Origin: Brachybacterium huguangmaarense
GTDB lineage: Bacteria > Actinomycetota > Actinomycetes > Actinomycetales > Dermabacteraceae
Length of the DNA: 64,000 bases
Assembly: GCF_025725725.1 (NCBI RefSeq)
Contig: NZ_CP107020.1
Span: 1,302,001-1,366,000 of the forward strand
Direction of reading: 5' to 3'
Part shown: positions 8,251-17,906 of the stretch, piece after piece
Layout: every line of letters begins with the position of its first letter
How positions within the stretch are numbered: the stretch's first letter is position 1
Translations under genes and position numbers: made by a program
The notes under the pieces: model-generated
The model's database searches: none
The model's input: only the letters and a program-made list of their open reading frames with translations
What the model was told of the DNA's origin: nothing

Positions 8251-10566
8251 TCAGCCGTCGCTCGCCGCGGGCGCGGCGTGCACCCTGTCGCGCGCGGCGA
8301 GCGCGGACTGCACCTCGGCGCCGAACCACGGGCCCATCGAGCGGGAGAACTCCGTCGTCAGGTGGTTGTCGTCGCGGTACACGAAGACGTTGCCGACGAT
8401 GGGGGAGCACCGGTCCCGGGGGCAGAGCTGATCCGTGGTGGGGTCCGCGACGAGCACGGGGGCGGAGGGATCGTCGTCCGCGAGCGACGCGATCGGATCC
8501 TGGGCGCCGGCCTTCGCGGACAGGTCCGCCCCGCAGTCCGCGTCCGCCGAGGCGGGAGTGCCGCCGTCGCGGATCACGTCGAAGGCGCAGTCGTAGGGCG
8601 ACGGCGAGGTCGACCACCGCGGGTTGTCGCGGAGCACGACGGCCGCGATGTGGCGTTCGCGGACGAGCTCGAGGGCGCCGCCCAGGTCCGGCCGTGCCGT
8701 CTCGGCGGGCCCGCTCGCCGTGGTGCGCGAGCCGATCGTGATCACGACGTCGGGCTTGATCGAGTCGAGCACGGTCGGCCACGCCGCGTCGATCGTGGCG
8801 CAGCCCGGGTTCCCGCTCGCGGTGCTGAACGAGCAGCCCATCTTGCCCACGTAGTACACGGCCCAGTGGTGGGAGCTCGCCTCCTCCATCAGGGCGCTCG
8901 CGTACTGCGCGGCATGCGAGTCGCCCGCCAGCAGGATCGTCGCGGCAGGCGTCCCGCTCGCGGGCTGGTAGCGGCAGTAGACCGCGTCGGCGCTCCCGAA
9001 TCGGCCGGTGCACGAGTCCGGCAGCAGGTCCTGTGGGATCGACAGGGCGTCGGGCAGGGGCGCCGGGGACGCCGAGAGGTCCGCGAGGGGATCGGTGGTC
9101 CACCGGGCGCCGGGGTGCGTGGAGGCGGTCGGGGCGCCTCCCTCGGACGAGCCGCCCTCGATGACGTGCCGCGCGGCGGGGAACGCGACCAGGCTCGAGG
9201 CGAGGACGAGCGCCAGGGACGCGGCCACGACCACCCCCGCGCGCCACCAGCGCCGCTCGAGCGCCGGCGAGCGACGGATCGGGGTGTCGACCAGGCGGGT
9301 CAGCAGCCAGGCGAGCACGATCGAGGCGGCCAGCACCACGACGCCGTCGAGGGGGCCCGCGCGGTCGCCGCCCCGGACGGCGAGCCAGCCCACCAGCAGC
9401 GGCCAGTGCACGAGGTACAGGGCATAGGAGATGTCGCCGAGGAAGCGGGCGGGTCGTCGCGACAGCACGGCGTCGGCGCCCCAGCGCCGGCTCGAGAAAC
9501 CGGCCGCCATGACGAGCGCGGCCGAGACGAGGGGCCAGAGCGCGATCCAGCCGGGGAACGCGGTCGAGACCTGCAGCACCGCCCCGCACGACAGCAGCCC
9601 GGCGACCCCGAGCCAGCCCAACAGGGCGCGCCCGGTCGGGTGGAGCGGCGCCGTGTCGTCCTCGGGACGGCGGCCCCCGGTCCGACGGTCCCACCACGGC
9701 AGGAGGAGCGCCATGAGCGAGCCGGCCGCGAACTCCCACAGGCGCGCGAAGGTCGAGAAGTAGGCGCTCGACTGCGCGCGCTCGGTGTCGATGATCGACC
9801 AGGTGAGGGAGGCGAGGAGGACGACGGCGAACAGGATCATGAGGACGGTGCGGACGGGCGGGCGGCGGCGTCCGCCCGTCGCGAGCAGACCCGCCAGAGC
9901 GAAGAGCACGGGCCACAGGAGGAACACCTGGCCCTGCACCGAGAGGGACCAGAAGTGCTGGAACGGCGAGGCGGCGGAGGCGTCGTGCGCGTAGTAGTCG
10001 GTCGCCTCCGCGGCGAGCACGATGTTCTGGACGTACAGGGCGCTGGCCAGCGCGTGGCGAGACAGCAGCGTCCAGCTCGAGGCGGGGAGCACCGCGAGGC
10101 TCATCGCGAGGGTCGCGACGATGACGATCGCGGCGGGCGGCATCAGGCGCTTGAACGTGCGGAGCCAGTAGCGGGGGATCGCCAGCGGCTGACCGGTCTC
10201 CGCTCGGCGAGTGAACGTGCCCGTCAGGAAGAACGCGGACAGGAACAGGAAGACGTCGACCCCGCCGGAGACGCGGCCGAACCAGACGTGGTAGACGGCG
10301 ACCAGGAGCACGGCCAGTCCGCGCAGCCCGTGCAGCTCCGTGCGGAACGCGGGCCGTGCCGGGGCGGGGCGGCTGCGTTCCTGCTCGCCCGCCCGCTCCC
10401 GGGCGCCGTCCGGCTCGTCACCCTGCGGATCGACCGCGGCGTGGTGGGAGGGCTCCGCGCGGTCGGCGGCCGACCGGTCGCGGGCGAGGAGACGCTCGGT
10501 CTCCTCGTCCCGGGGGCTGCTTCGACGCCGACCGTGGACGGCGGTGGACGAGGACGGTTGGGCCAC
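8251..10566 (-). CDS. OafA/YrhL-type acyltransferase 3 with C-terminal SGNH domain
   Basis: A 771-aa protein predicted to O-acylate a surface polysaccharide or peptidoglycan. After a disordered charged N-terminus (about 75 residues) comes the acyltransferase-3 domain with LHGLRGLAVLLVAVYHVWFG and some ten membrane helices to about residue 470. A C-terminal SGNH-hydrolase-like domain follows, with LLAGDSHAAQY and a late DDNHLTTEF block carrying the catalytic His. The start is GTG 10566; because the first 75 residues are low complexity, a later start cannot be excluded. It is a clear paralog of the gene at 17907-20174, and both lie on the minus strand in the glycan region. Confidence 0.9.
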   Translation of the reverse strand: MAQPSSSTAVHGRRRSSPRDEETERLLARDRSAADRAEPSHHAAVDPQGDEPDGARERAGEQERSRPAPARPAFRTELHGLRGLAVLLVAVYHVWFGRVSGGVDVFLFLSAFFLTGTFTRRAETGQPLAIPRYWLRTFKRLMPPAAIVIVATLAMSLAVLPASSWTLLSRHALASALYVQNIVLAAEATDYYAHDASAASPFQHFWSLSVQGQVFLLWPVLFALAGLLATGGRRRPPVRTVLMILFAVVLLASLTWSIIDTERAQSSAYFSTFARLWEFAAGSLMALLLPWWDRRTGGRRPEDDTAPLHPTGRALLGWLGVAGLLSCGAVLQVSTAFPGWIALWPLVSAALVMAAGFSSRRWGADAVLSRRPARFLGDISYALYLVHWPLLVGWLAVRGGDRAGPLDGVVVLAASIVLAWLLTRLVDTPIRRSPALERRWWRAGVVVAASLALVLASSLVAFPAARHVIEGGSSEGGAPTASTHPGARWTTDPLADLSASPAPLPDALSIPQDLLPDSCTGRFGSADAVYCRYQPASGTPAATILLAGDSHAAQYASALMEEASSHHWAVYYVGKMGCSFSTASGNPGCATIDAAWPTVLDSIKPDVVITIGSRTTASGPAETARPDLGGALELVRERHIAAVVLRDNPRWSTSPSPYDCAFDVIRDGGTPASADADCGADLSAKAGAQDPIASLADDDPSAPVLVADPTTDQLCPRDRCSPIVGNVFVYRDDNHLTTEFSRSMGPWFGAEVQSALAARDRVHAAPAASDG

Positions 10567-10581
10567 GACGCGGGACCCGGC

Positions 10582-12648
10582 TCAGCGCTGCGCGCCGCAG
10601 GCCGTGATCTCGTACAGCTTCGCGGCGCCCTGCTGGTCCACGAGCTCGAAGCCCGGGGCGCTCGCGAGGCCGTCGAAGCCCGGGTACGTGCCCGGGGCGT
10701 CGTTGACGTTCTGCTCGCCGAAGTCCAGGACGTAGCGCACGTGGAGGTCGTCGACGGCCGTGCAGACCGCCGGATCGGACTCGGCCCGGTTGAGGTCCTC
10801 CCGGAGGACCTCCTCCGCGGGGCGCACGTAGGCGAGCGCATGGTGATTGGTGGTCTGCACGTCGGCCAGCGGATAGGCCAGCGAGGAGCCGTCCCACGGA
10901 TCGGTCGCGACGACCGCGTCCGCGGGCACCTCGGAGGGGAGGCGTTCGATGAGGGCTCGTTCGTCGGGCGTCAGCAGGGCGCTGTGCTCCGTCTCGGCAT
11001 ACTGCTTCTCGATCCGCTCGATCGAGTTGTTCATGTACGGGGCGCGCTGCGTCACGAGCACCAGCGCGGCCGCCGCGACGACGGCGATCACGAGGACCAG
11101 GGGCCCGCGGCGCCACGAGCGCCGGGTGACGAGCTCGACGAGGCCCAGCGCGCCCTGCACGGCGAGCGGGAGGACGACGAGCGGCAGCACCATCGCGACC
11201 CGGTACGGATCGGTGTACCAGACGCCGCTGATCTTCAGCCGCCAGGCGTCGTAGGGCTGAGCGGCGACGATCAGCCAGCAGTACCCGAGGAGGACCCAGG
11301 TCACGGGGAGCCACAGGTTCTCCCGTCGGCGCACCGTGCGATAGAGGCCGAGAACCGCCAGGATGCTCACGATCCACGCCGGCCACAGTCCCAGGGGGGC
11401 GTTGAGCAGACCCTGCCCGACGGCGTCGGTGAAGGACGTGAAGGGCTCCCAGCGCAGCTGCGAGAGCGGCGGCCGGAGGACTCCCCACAGGTAGTCCACG
11501 ACCACGAGCCACACTGCCGCGAGCACGACGGCGACCGGGATCCACCACCGCGAGATGCGCCCGATCACCCCGTCCCGCAGCGAGCCCGCGCACCGCACCA
11601 GGACCGCGGCGGTCGCGAACACGACGACCGTCATCACGGCATTGGGGTGGGCGAGCGCGACCCCGGGGGAGACGAGCACGAGCAGCCCCAGGGCCGTGCC
11701 CGTGCCGTACCGGCGCACGGGGGCGACGCGGAGCAGTTGGATGCCGAGCCCGATCATGATCGGGGCGAGCGCGATCCCCAGCAGGTTCGGGTACAGCACC
11801 CCGAAGTCCATCGCGAGCCCGGGGAAGGCTGTCACCGAGGCCGTCATCACACCGGTCACGGCCGCCGCGACCGGGGAGTCGGGCAGCATGCTGCGCGTCA
11901 GGAAGAGGCAGGACGCGACCCAGACCAGGACGGCGGAGCACAGCATCGCGTTGGACGCGACGGGGATGCCGGCACCGGTGATCTCCACGACGAGCGACAC
12001 GACGTCGTGCCAGGCCGCCGGGTAGAACTGCGAGGTGCCGGGGGCGGCGTTGAGCGAGCTCAGCGTGAGGGCCGAGGCGTCCCCGGTGTCCAGGATGTAG
12101 CGGATCGCCGAGAGGTGGAAGATGTTGTCGAAGGTCTGCGAGATCGCGTCCGGGGAGCCCAGGATGTTCCTCATGTGACGGGCCCACAGCAGCCCGCCGA
12201 GGACGAGGCCTCCCAGCAGCCAGGTGTCGCCCCAGCTCCACCACCGCTCGACCACGGGACCGACGGAGACACGACGCGAGCCGGCCGTGCGCCCCGGGAA
12301 CGCCGGGCGCAGGGACGCCGGGCCCTCGGCCCCGGATCCCTCCGCCGCGGCTCGGCGATCGCGGCGGCGTGCACGCCGCCGCTGGAGGATCCATCGGCCG
12401 AGCAGGACGAGCACGCACGCGACGAGGGCGAGCGCGATCACCATCCACACGTTCCAGCGCAGCCCCGTCAGCCCGAACACGATCGCGGCCGTGGCGATGA
12501 TCGTGGTCGAGAGCGCGGGGGCCAGCAGCACCGCGCCCATGCCGCGGCGGCCGGTCGCCACGGCGACGGCGAGGCCGGGCACGACGAGCAGGAGCACCGT
12601 GACCGCGAGGGGGGCGAGAAGGGGGATCCAGGTCTGCACGGGCATCAT
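10582..12648 (-). CDS. DUF6541-like polytopic membrane protein
   Basis: A 688-aa protein with about ten hydrophobic N-terminal segments and a C-terminal extracytoplasmic domain (after about residue 480) ending in a cysteine-containing segment. The layout and residues such as NLLGIALAPIMIG and AHPNAVMTVVVFA fit the DUF6541 family of actinobacterial membrane proteins, which look like GT-C glycosyltransferases; I am moderately sure of the name. I chose the adjacent ATG pair at 12648/12645, preceded by GGGAAG, over an upstream in-frame start lacking a hydrophobic leader. It ends 15 bp before the acyltransferase gene. Confidence 0.75.
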   Translation of the reverse strand: MMPVQTWIPLLAPLAVTVLLLVVPGLAVAVATGRRGMGAVLLAPALSTTIIATAAIVFGLTGLRWNVWMVIALALVACVLVLLGRWILQRRRARRRDRRAAAEGSGAEGPASLRPAFPGRTAGSRRVSVGPVVERWWSWGDTWLLGGLVLGGLLWARHMRNILGSPDAISQTFDNIFHLSAIRYILDTGDASALTLSSLNAAPGTSQFYPAAWHDVVSLVVEITGAGIPVASNAMLCSAVLVWVASCLFLTRSMLPDSPVAAAVTGVMTASVTAFPGLAMDFGVLYPNLLGIALAPIMIGLGIQLLRVAPVRRYGTGTALGLLVLVSPGVALAHPNAVMTVVVFATAAVLVRCAGSLRDGVIGRISRWWIPVAVVLAAVWLVVVDYLWGVLRPPLSQLRWEPFTSFTDAVGQGLLNAPLGLWPAWIVSILAVLGLYRTVRRRENLWLPVTWVLLGYCWLIVAAQPYDAWRLKISGVWYTDPYRVAMVLPLVVLPLAVQGALGLVELVTRRSWRRGPLVLVIAVVAAAALVLVTQRAPYMNNSIERIEKQYAETEHSALLTPDERALIERLPSEVPADAVVATDPWDGSSLAYPLADVQTTNHHALAYVRPAEEVLREDLNRAESDPAVCTAVDDLHVRYVLDFGEQNVNDAPGTYPGFDGLASAPGFELVDQQGAAKLYEITACGAQR

Positions 12649-12742
12649 CTTCCCAAACACGCCCCGTGAACGGGCACCACCGCCTGGGTGACATTCCTCC
12701 GCGGCGACGGGGCGGCGCAGGGCGGACGGTATCTTGGAAGCC

Positions 12743-13489
12743 ATGACGACCACCGATCAGGACCTGGCCGCGCCAGGACACTTCCTGGTCATCATGCCCG
12801 CCTGGAACGAGGAGGCCGTCATCGGTGCGACTCTCCGGGAGCTTGCCGACGCCCTTCCCGAGGCGGACATCCTGGTGGTCGACGACGGTTCGTCCGACGG
12901 CACGGCGCGCCTCGCCGAGGAGGTCGGCGCCCGTGTGATGCGGCTTCCCTACAACCTCGGCGTCGGCGGAGCGATGCGCGCCGGATACAAGTACGCTCGC
13001 CGTTTCGGCTACGAGCGCGCGATCCAGGTGGATGCCGACGGCCAGCACGATCCGCGGGACATCGTGCGCGTGCTGGCGGGTCTTGAGGACGCAGACATCT
13101 CGATCGGTGCACGATTCGCCGACCGCGGCTCCTATCAGGCACGTGGCCCGAGGCGCTGGGCGATGGTGTTCCTGGCACGGACGATCTCCCGTATCGCCCG
13201 AACCCGTCTGACGGACGTCACCTCCGGGTTCCGGGCGGCCAACCGTGCTGCGATCCGGCAGTATTGCGAGCACTATCCGGCGGAGTATCTCGGCGACACC
13301 ATCGACTCCCTCGTCGTCGCGGTGCGCTCGGGGCTGACAGTCACTCAGGTGCCCGTCGAGATGCGGCCGCGCCAGGCTGGCACGCCATCCAACAACCCGT
13401 GGAAGGCGGCGGTCTATCTCTTCCGCTCGTTCTTCGCGTTGTTCATCGCGCTCACACGGCGCAAGGTGCATCCCGAGGAAAGGGCCTGA
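12743..13489 (+). CDS. GT2 glycosyltransferase (polyprenyl-phosphate sugar transferase type)
   Basis: A 248-aa GT-A protein: PAWNEEAVIGATL near residue 18, VVDDGSSDGTARLA near 47, a DADGQHDPRD metal site near 97-106, and SGFRAANRAAI in the acceptor-loop region. There is no membrane domain; this short form is usually paired with a small DUF2304 membrane protein, and one follows 5 bp downstream. ATG 12743 is preceded by GGAAG and by TATCTT at 12730-12735. Predicted to make a polyprenyl-linked sugar or extend a glycan. The pair is divergent from the DUF6541 gene. Confidence 0.87.
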   Translation: MTTTDQDLAAPGHFLVIMPAWNEEAVIGATLRELADALPEADILVVDDGSSDGTARLAEEVGARVMRLPYNLGVGGAMRAGYKYARRFGYERAIQVDADGQHDPRDIVRVLAGLEDADISIGARFADRGSYQARGPRRWAMVFLARTISRIARTRLTDVTSGFRAANRAAIRQYCEHYPAEYLGDTIDSLVVAVRSGLTVTQVPVEMRPRQAGTPSNNPWKAAVYLFRSFFALFIALTRRKVHPEERA

Positions 13490-13494
13490 CCGCG

Positions 13495-13995
13495 ATGCCC
13501 AACAAGCTGTTCGTTCTGGCGGTGGCAGTCGTCATCGTCCTGCTGGTGTTCCGGCTGCTGCGCAGTCGTGCCCTGCGAGAGAAGTACGCCGCCTTGTGGA
13601 TCCTGGTGGGGCTGGGCACCGTTGTGCTCGCTGCTTTCCCTGGCTTGTTGAACCAGGCGACGACGCTGCTCGGGTTCACGGTGCCGTCGAACCTGCTGTT
13701 CGTCATCAGCACGCTGCTGCTGCTGGCCGTGTCGCTGCAGCTCTCCCACGAGATCTCCGTGCTCGAGGATGAGACGCGCGTGCTCGCCGAAGAGTCGGCG
13801 ATCCATCGCCTCACGATCGCCCGTCTGCATGCGCGGCTAGAGACGCTTGAGAAACGCGCTGTGGATGAGGGGCCCCCACGGTCCGCGCGGGACGAGACGG
13901 CCCGGCTCGCCCGACCCGATCCGGTCGAGCGCGCGTCGCGGCCGGAGTCGGTGTGGTCACGTCGTGAGGACGTGCCGCGCGAGCGCCCGCAGTGA
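13495..13995 (+). CDS. DUF2304-family membrane protein
   Basis: A 166-aa protein with three N-terminal membrane segments (about residues 4-22, 35-55 and 64-84), a short coiled coil rich in Glu and Arg (about 90-120) and a charged disordered tail. This matches DUF2304, the small membrane partner of GT2 enzymes. It starts 5 bp after the preceding GT2 gene. Its last 39 bp overlap the 3' end of the opposing GT2 gene, an unusual antisense overlap. Confidence 0.82.
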   Translation: MPNKLFVLAVAVVIVLLVFRLLRSRALREKYAALWILVGLGTVVLAAFPGLLNQATTLLGFTVPSNLLFVISTLLLLAVSLQLSHEISVLEDETRVLAEESAIHRLTIARLHARLETLEKRAVDEGPPRSARDETARLARPDPVERASRPESVWSRREDVPRERPQ

Positions 13996-14841
13996 CGCGA
14001 CATCGCGGGACCTGAGTGCGAGGGGAACCGTCAGCCCCGCATAGGCGCGGGACGTGACATGCAGCCTGGCGGCCCGTGCCGCCCGGCGCCAGCCGAGGGA
14101 ATCGGCCTGGGCCGCGGCGATCCGGAAGTACTCGCGCTCGTCGTCGAAGCGGCTTCCGTCGAGCAGCTTGTCGCTCGACAGGCTCGCGGAGTGCCGACGG
14201 TACTCGAACGACATCGTCCTGAGAGTCACGAGCTGTGCGCCGTCGTAGATCATGTCGAGCAGGAGCGCCAGGTCGAGGACGATGGGGAAGCCATCTCGGA
14301 ACGGGGTTGCCCGGATGGTCTCGGTCTTGAAGGCGAGTGAGGGCCAGTACAGCCAGTCTCCGTGCAGGAGCGACGTGGCGAGTTTTTCGCCTGACAGGAC
14401 CTCGTGGTCGTGGCGGCGAGGGCGCAGGATCCTCTGCTTGACGAGGTCGGCGAGGGTCCGGGACGGCTCGCCGTGCTCGTCGATCAGACGCACCCCGGGC
14501 TGGAAGATCGAGGCCTCGGGGTGGCGCCGCGCGGCCTCGTGGATCTGCTCCACGTAGTTGGGGAGCAGACGGTCGTCGCAGCCGGGCATCGCCATCAGGG
14601 GGGCGCTCGCCGCCGCGACGCACGACCGGAAGTTCTCGGTGATGCCCTCGTTGCGCTCCTTGCGGAGGTACCTGATGCGATCGTCGTCGATCTCCGCGAT
14701 GTGGTCGCGGATCTCCGTACCTGGGTACGCGTCGTCGATGACTGTCAGACGCCAGTCCGGATCGGTCTGGGCGAGGATGCTCGCGATGGTCTCGCGCATG
14801 TAGCCGGTATCCCCCCAGTAGGGGACCATGAGGTCGATCAT
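13957..14841 (-). CDS. GT2 glycosyltransferase
   Basis: A 294-aa protein with a GT-A fold: LMVPYWGDTGYMRETIASIL at the N-terminus, TVIDDAYPG near residue 35, ERNEGITENFRSC near 62-74, and MPGCDDRLLPNY as the DxD-type region near 84-95. Start ATG 14841 has GGAAGG at good spacing and overlaps the stop of the upstream flippase gene (ATGA). Probably adds one sugar to the repeat unit exported by that flippase. The family resembles rhamnosyltransferases, but the donor is not known. Confidence 0.85.
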   Translation of the reverse strand: MIDLMVPYWGDTGYMRETIASILAQTDPDWRLTVIDDAYPGTEIRDHIAEIDDDRIRYLRKERNEGITENFRSCVAAASAPLMAMPGCDDRLLPNYVEQIHEAARRHPEASIFQPGVRLIDEHGEPSRTLADLVKQRILRPRRHDHEVLSGEKLATSLLHGDWLYWPSLAFKTETIRATPFRDGFPIVLDLALLLDMIYDGAQLVTLRTMSFEYRRHSASLSSDKLLDGSRFDDEREYFRIAAAQADSLGWRRAARAARLHVTSRAYAGLTVPLALRSRDVASLRALARHVLTT

Positions 14842-16133
14842 GAGGTGCCTTCCTGGTGTTGAGCGGGACCCGCTGTGCGAGTGGAAATCCGAGTTCGGCG
14901 AGACGCCGAGAGGATGACCGGGGCCATCAGCAGCAAGCCCGCGGCGGGTCCGACGAGCAGGGACGTGATGGCGCGCTGGTCGAGGCTCCCGGGGAGGAGC
15001 AGCAGCCCGATCGAGACGGCGCAGGCGAGCACCCACCCGCCGAGGAAGCTCGCGTGACGTTCGAGCGACTGGCACAGCGCCCCGCACAGGGTGAGAGCTG
15101 CCAGCAGGCCTGCGGCGAGCGTGAGGAGGCCGAGCACCCCCCCGGAGATCTCGTAGGTGAACAGCACCCGCATCAGCCAGGGGCCGATCAGCCAGGCGAG
15201 CGCGGCGCCGACCGCGGTGATGGCCGCGAGAACTCCACCCAGGATGGCCAGGACGCGCCCGGCGCGGTCCTTCCGGCTCACGAACGCCGAGATGAGCATC
15301 GTCTGGAACGCGGTGAGTGGGATCAAGAGAGGAGCCCTGGTCAGAGAGATCGCCTGGAGCAGGGCGGGGGAGTCCGAGACCTCCCGTGCGGGGGTGGTGA
15401 GCGACAGGAGCATGGGATAGCCCGCCATCAGGAGGGCGGTCGCGCTGAGCGCTCCGACCGAGGCGGCGAGGTGACGCGCCAGCAGAGGGGCGGCCACGTC
15501 TGTCCGGGAACGGAACGCGGTTCGCGCCGGCGCCGCCACGAGCAGCAGGAGCATCCAGGAGAAGGCGGCAGCGGTCATCGCACCTGCGAACCCGAACAGT
15601 CCGAAGCCGAGCACCGCGGCGGCCACAGACAGCAGCAATCGCATGAGAGCCTCGAGCCCGAGCAGGCTGCCCATGCCTCCCCACGCCGCCCGGCCCGACA
15701 GCGCCCCGGCCAGGGCCGCGTGCCCGGTGAAGCCGAGGGCGGTGACGATCGTCATCGCGATGAGGAAGGCGTGGTCGCCCGGGAACGCGCTGCCCCACAA
15801 GGGCGAGGTCGCGGCCACGATCACCGCGAGGACGATGGCGACCACGACCACGACGCTCGAGACCCGGGGGCCGCGGGCGACACCGGATGCCCGTGCGTTC
15901 GCAATGGTCCGTGTGAGCTCGGTAGAGACTCCCGACAGCAGCCCGGTCACGATCTGGTAAGTCGCGATGAAGACAAGGAGCGTCGCACGGTCGCCATCAG
16001 GGAGTGCGCGTGCGCCGATCATCATGACGATGTACATCGCCACAGCCGACAGCGCTGATCCGGCTCCGACAAGAGCGACGCCACGTACGCGTTGCGGCCG
16101 GGATGAGGCCTCGACGGCGGGCCCGTGGTTCAT
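14838..16133 (-). CDS. Polysaccharide flippase (MATE/Wzx-like)
   Basis: A 431-aa integral membrane protein with about twelve hydrophobic segments and few charged loops, similar in layout to Wzx/MurJ-type exporters of lipid-linked glycans. Conserved detail is weak, so the family call rests on topology, length and context. It overlaps the GT2 gene downstream by 4 bp and begins about 100 bp from the divergent GT2 fusion gene. Confidence 0.75.
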   Translation of the reverse strand: MNHGPAVEASSRPQRVRGVALVGAGSALSAVAMYIVMMIGARALPDGDRATLLVFIATYQIVTGLLSGVSTELTRTIANARASGVARGPRVSSVVVVVAIVLAVIVAATSPLWGSAFPGDHAFLIAMTIVTALGFTGHAALAGALSGRAAWGGMGSLLGLEALMRLLLSVAAAVLGFGLFGFAGAMTAAAFSWMLLLLVAAPARTAFRSRTDVAAPLLARHLAASVGALSATALLMAGYPMLLSLTTPAREVSDSPALLQAISLTRAPLLIPLTAFQTMLISAFVSRKDRAGRVLAILGGVLAAITAVGAALAWLIGPWLMRVLFTYEISGGVLGLLTLAAGLLAALTLCGALCQSLERHASFLGGWVLACAVSIGLLLLPGSLDQRAITSLLVGPAAGLLLMAPVILSASRRTRISTRTAGPAQHQEGTS

Positions 16134-16219
16134 GGGGCGGGACCTCCGGGAACTTGGGAGCGCGGGTCGGCAGGAACCTCGGGCCGTGCGGTCCCGGGTG
16201 GTCGCGAGGACCAGGTTGA

Positions 16220-16225
16220 TAGTGT
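16220..16225 (+). promoter_or_regulatory. Candidate -10 box for the tandem GT2 gene
   Basis: TAGTGT exactly 6 nt before the GTG start at 16232, with no Shine-Dalgarno sequence. This fits a leaderless mRNA. Confidence 0.45.
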
Positions 16226-16231
16226 ACGGCG

Positions 16232-17902
16232 GTGCCTCTCGACGCTTGGAAGCGACCTGTGATCGGTGCCGTTATCACGGCGTTCGAACCCTCGGTGACC
16301 CTGGAAGCGGCCGTCCGGAGCGCCCTCCCCCAGACCCGCGCCCTCGTGGTCGTCGACGACGGCTCGCGCGGCGAGGACGCGCTCGCCGTGCTGCGCCGCG
16401 TCGCCGATCTGGGTGCGACCGTGGTCCGCCAGGAGAGCAACCGGGGGATCGGGGCCGCGCTGAACGCGGGGGTCGCCGAGCTCTGCACGGACGACGCCGT
16501 CGACGGGGTGCTCACGCTCGACCAGGACTCCGCCCTCCCCGTCGGCTTCGTCGACGCGCTGGTCGCCGCGGCGCACGCCGCGCACGTCGACGGCGTCGCG
16601 GTCGGCATGGTCGGTCCCGGCGCCGTCGCCGGCATGCGTCGCCGGGAGTCGACGGACGAGCGGGCGTACGCGATCGGCGGCGAGCCGATCCAGTCCGGGC
16701 TGCTGATCCCGCGGCACGTGCTCGAGGAGCTGGGCGGCTTCCGGGAGGACCTGTTCATCGACGGCGTCGACTCCGACTTCTATCTCCGGGCGAGGCGGCA
16801 CGGCTACCAGTGCGTCGTCGCCCCGGGCGCCACGCTCGAGCACCGGCTCGGCCGCGGTCATCGCGTCGCCGTCGCGGGCCGCTCCGTCGAGCTGACGGTC
16901 GCGAGCGACTTCCGCTACTACTACCAGGTGCGCAACCTGATCCATGTGGTGCGCGAGCACGGGCGGGCCGACCCGCGATGGTCCCTCGGGGCGGTCGGAC
17001 GGGAGCTCCGACACCTCGCGATCGTCACCGCCGCCGTGCCGGGCCGGGCCGCTCGGCTCGAGGAGGCGCGGCGAGGACTCGCCGACGGGCTGCGGGGGCG
17101 CACGGGACGACGCCCCGAGGGACCTGCCGCGCCACCCGCCGCAAGCCCCTCCGAGGACGGGCCGCGCCCCTCGGTGAGCGTCTGCATGGCCGCCTGGAAC
17201 GGCGCCGACTACATCGCCGAGCAGATCTCGTCGATCCTCGAGCAGCTCCGGCCCGACGACGAGCTCGTGGTCGTCGACGACGCCTCGGGCGACGACACGG
17301 CGGCCGTCGTCGCCGCGATCGCCGACCCGCGCCTCCGCCTGATCCGCCATGAGGCCAACGCGGGGTACGTGCGCACCTTCGAGGACGCCCTGCGGGCCGC
17401 GCGAGGCGAGCTCCTCCTGCTCGCGGACCAGGACGACGTGTGGCTTCCGGGCCGGCTGGACGCGATGGCGGCGGACCTGCGCTCGGCGGGCGTCGTCGCG
17501 ACGAACCTGACCACCCTGGGCGGCCCGGCCTCCATCCGGGGCCCCTTCGGGCAGCCGGACTGGCATCTGCGGGCGAGCGCCTCGACCCACCGGCGCCGCA
17601 ACGTCGCGGGCATCCTGGCGGGCAACATGCCCTACTACGGCTGCGCGATGGGGATCCGGCGCGACGTGCTGGAGTCGGCCGTGCTGCCGTTCCCCGCCTT
17701 CCTCGACGAGTCGCACGACCTCTGGATCGCGCTCGTGGGGAACCTGGGCGGCCAGATGCTCCACGACGAGCGGCGCACGGTGGCCCGGCGCTACCACGAG
17801 TCCAACGCCTCGCCGAACCGGCCCCGCGGCGTCCTGCCCGCTCTGCGGTCCCGCGCCCTCCTGCTGCGGTGCATCGCCGAGATCGTGCGTCACCGCCGCT
17901 GA
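16232..17902 (+). CDS. Tandem-domain GT2 glycosyltransferase (two catalytic domains)
   Basis: A 556-aa protein made of two complete GT-A domains. Domain 1 (about residues 5-285) has AVITAFEPSVTLEAA, VVVDDGSRG, TLDQDSALP and FIDGVDSDFYLRARRHGY, typical of rhamnosyltransferases. A low-complexity Pro/Ala linker (about 290-312) leads to domain 2 (about 313-556) with SVCMAAWNGADYIAEQISSI, VVVDDASGDDT, LLADQDDVWLPGRL and an active-site DESHDLWIAL. Each domain is about as long as a normal single-domain enzyme, so one chain could add two successive sugars. The GTG start has a TAGTGT box 6 nt upstream. Confidence 0.85.
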   Translation: MPLDAWKRPVIGAVITAFEPSVTLEAAVRSALPQTRALVVVDDGSRGEDALAVLRRVADLGATVVRQESNRGIGAALNAGVAELCTDDAVDGVLTLDQDSALPVGFVDALVAAAHAAHVDGVAVGMVGPGAVAGMRRRESTDERAYAIGGEPIQSGLLIPRHVLEELGGFREDLFIDGVDSDFYLRARRHGYQCVVAPGATLEHRLGRGHRVAVAGRSVELTVASDFRYYYQVRNLIHVVREHGRADPRWSLGAVGRELRHLAIVTAAVPGRAARLEEARRGLADGLRGRTGRRPEGPAAPPAASPSEDGPRPSVSVCMAAWNGADYIAEQISSILEQLRPDDELVVVDDASGDDTAAVVAAIADPRLRLIRHEANAGYVRTFEDALRAARGELLLLADQDDVWLPGRLDAMAADLRSAGVVATNLTTLGGPASIRGPFGQPDWHLRASASTHRRRNVAGILAGNMPYYGCAMGIRRDVLESAVLPFPAFLDESHDLWIALVGNLGGQMLHDERRTVARRYHESNASPNRPRGVLPALRSRALLLRCIAEIVRHRR

Positions 17903-17906
17903 GGGG

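Noticed and set aside
8278..12669. A 1463-codon open frame on the + strand
   Set aside because: It is the antisense shadow of the acyltransferase and DUF6541 genes; its product is low complexity (Arg, Gly, Glu) without domains.
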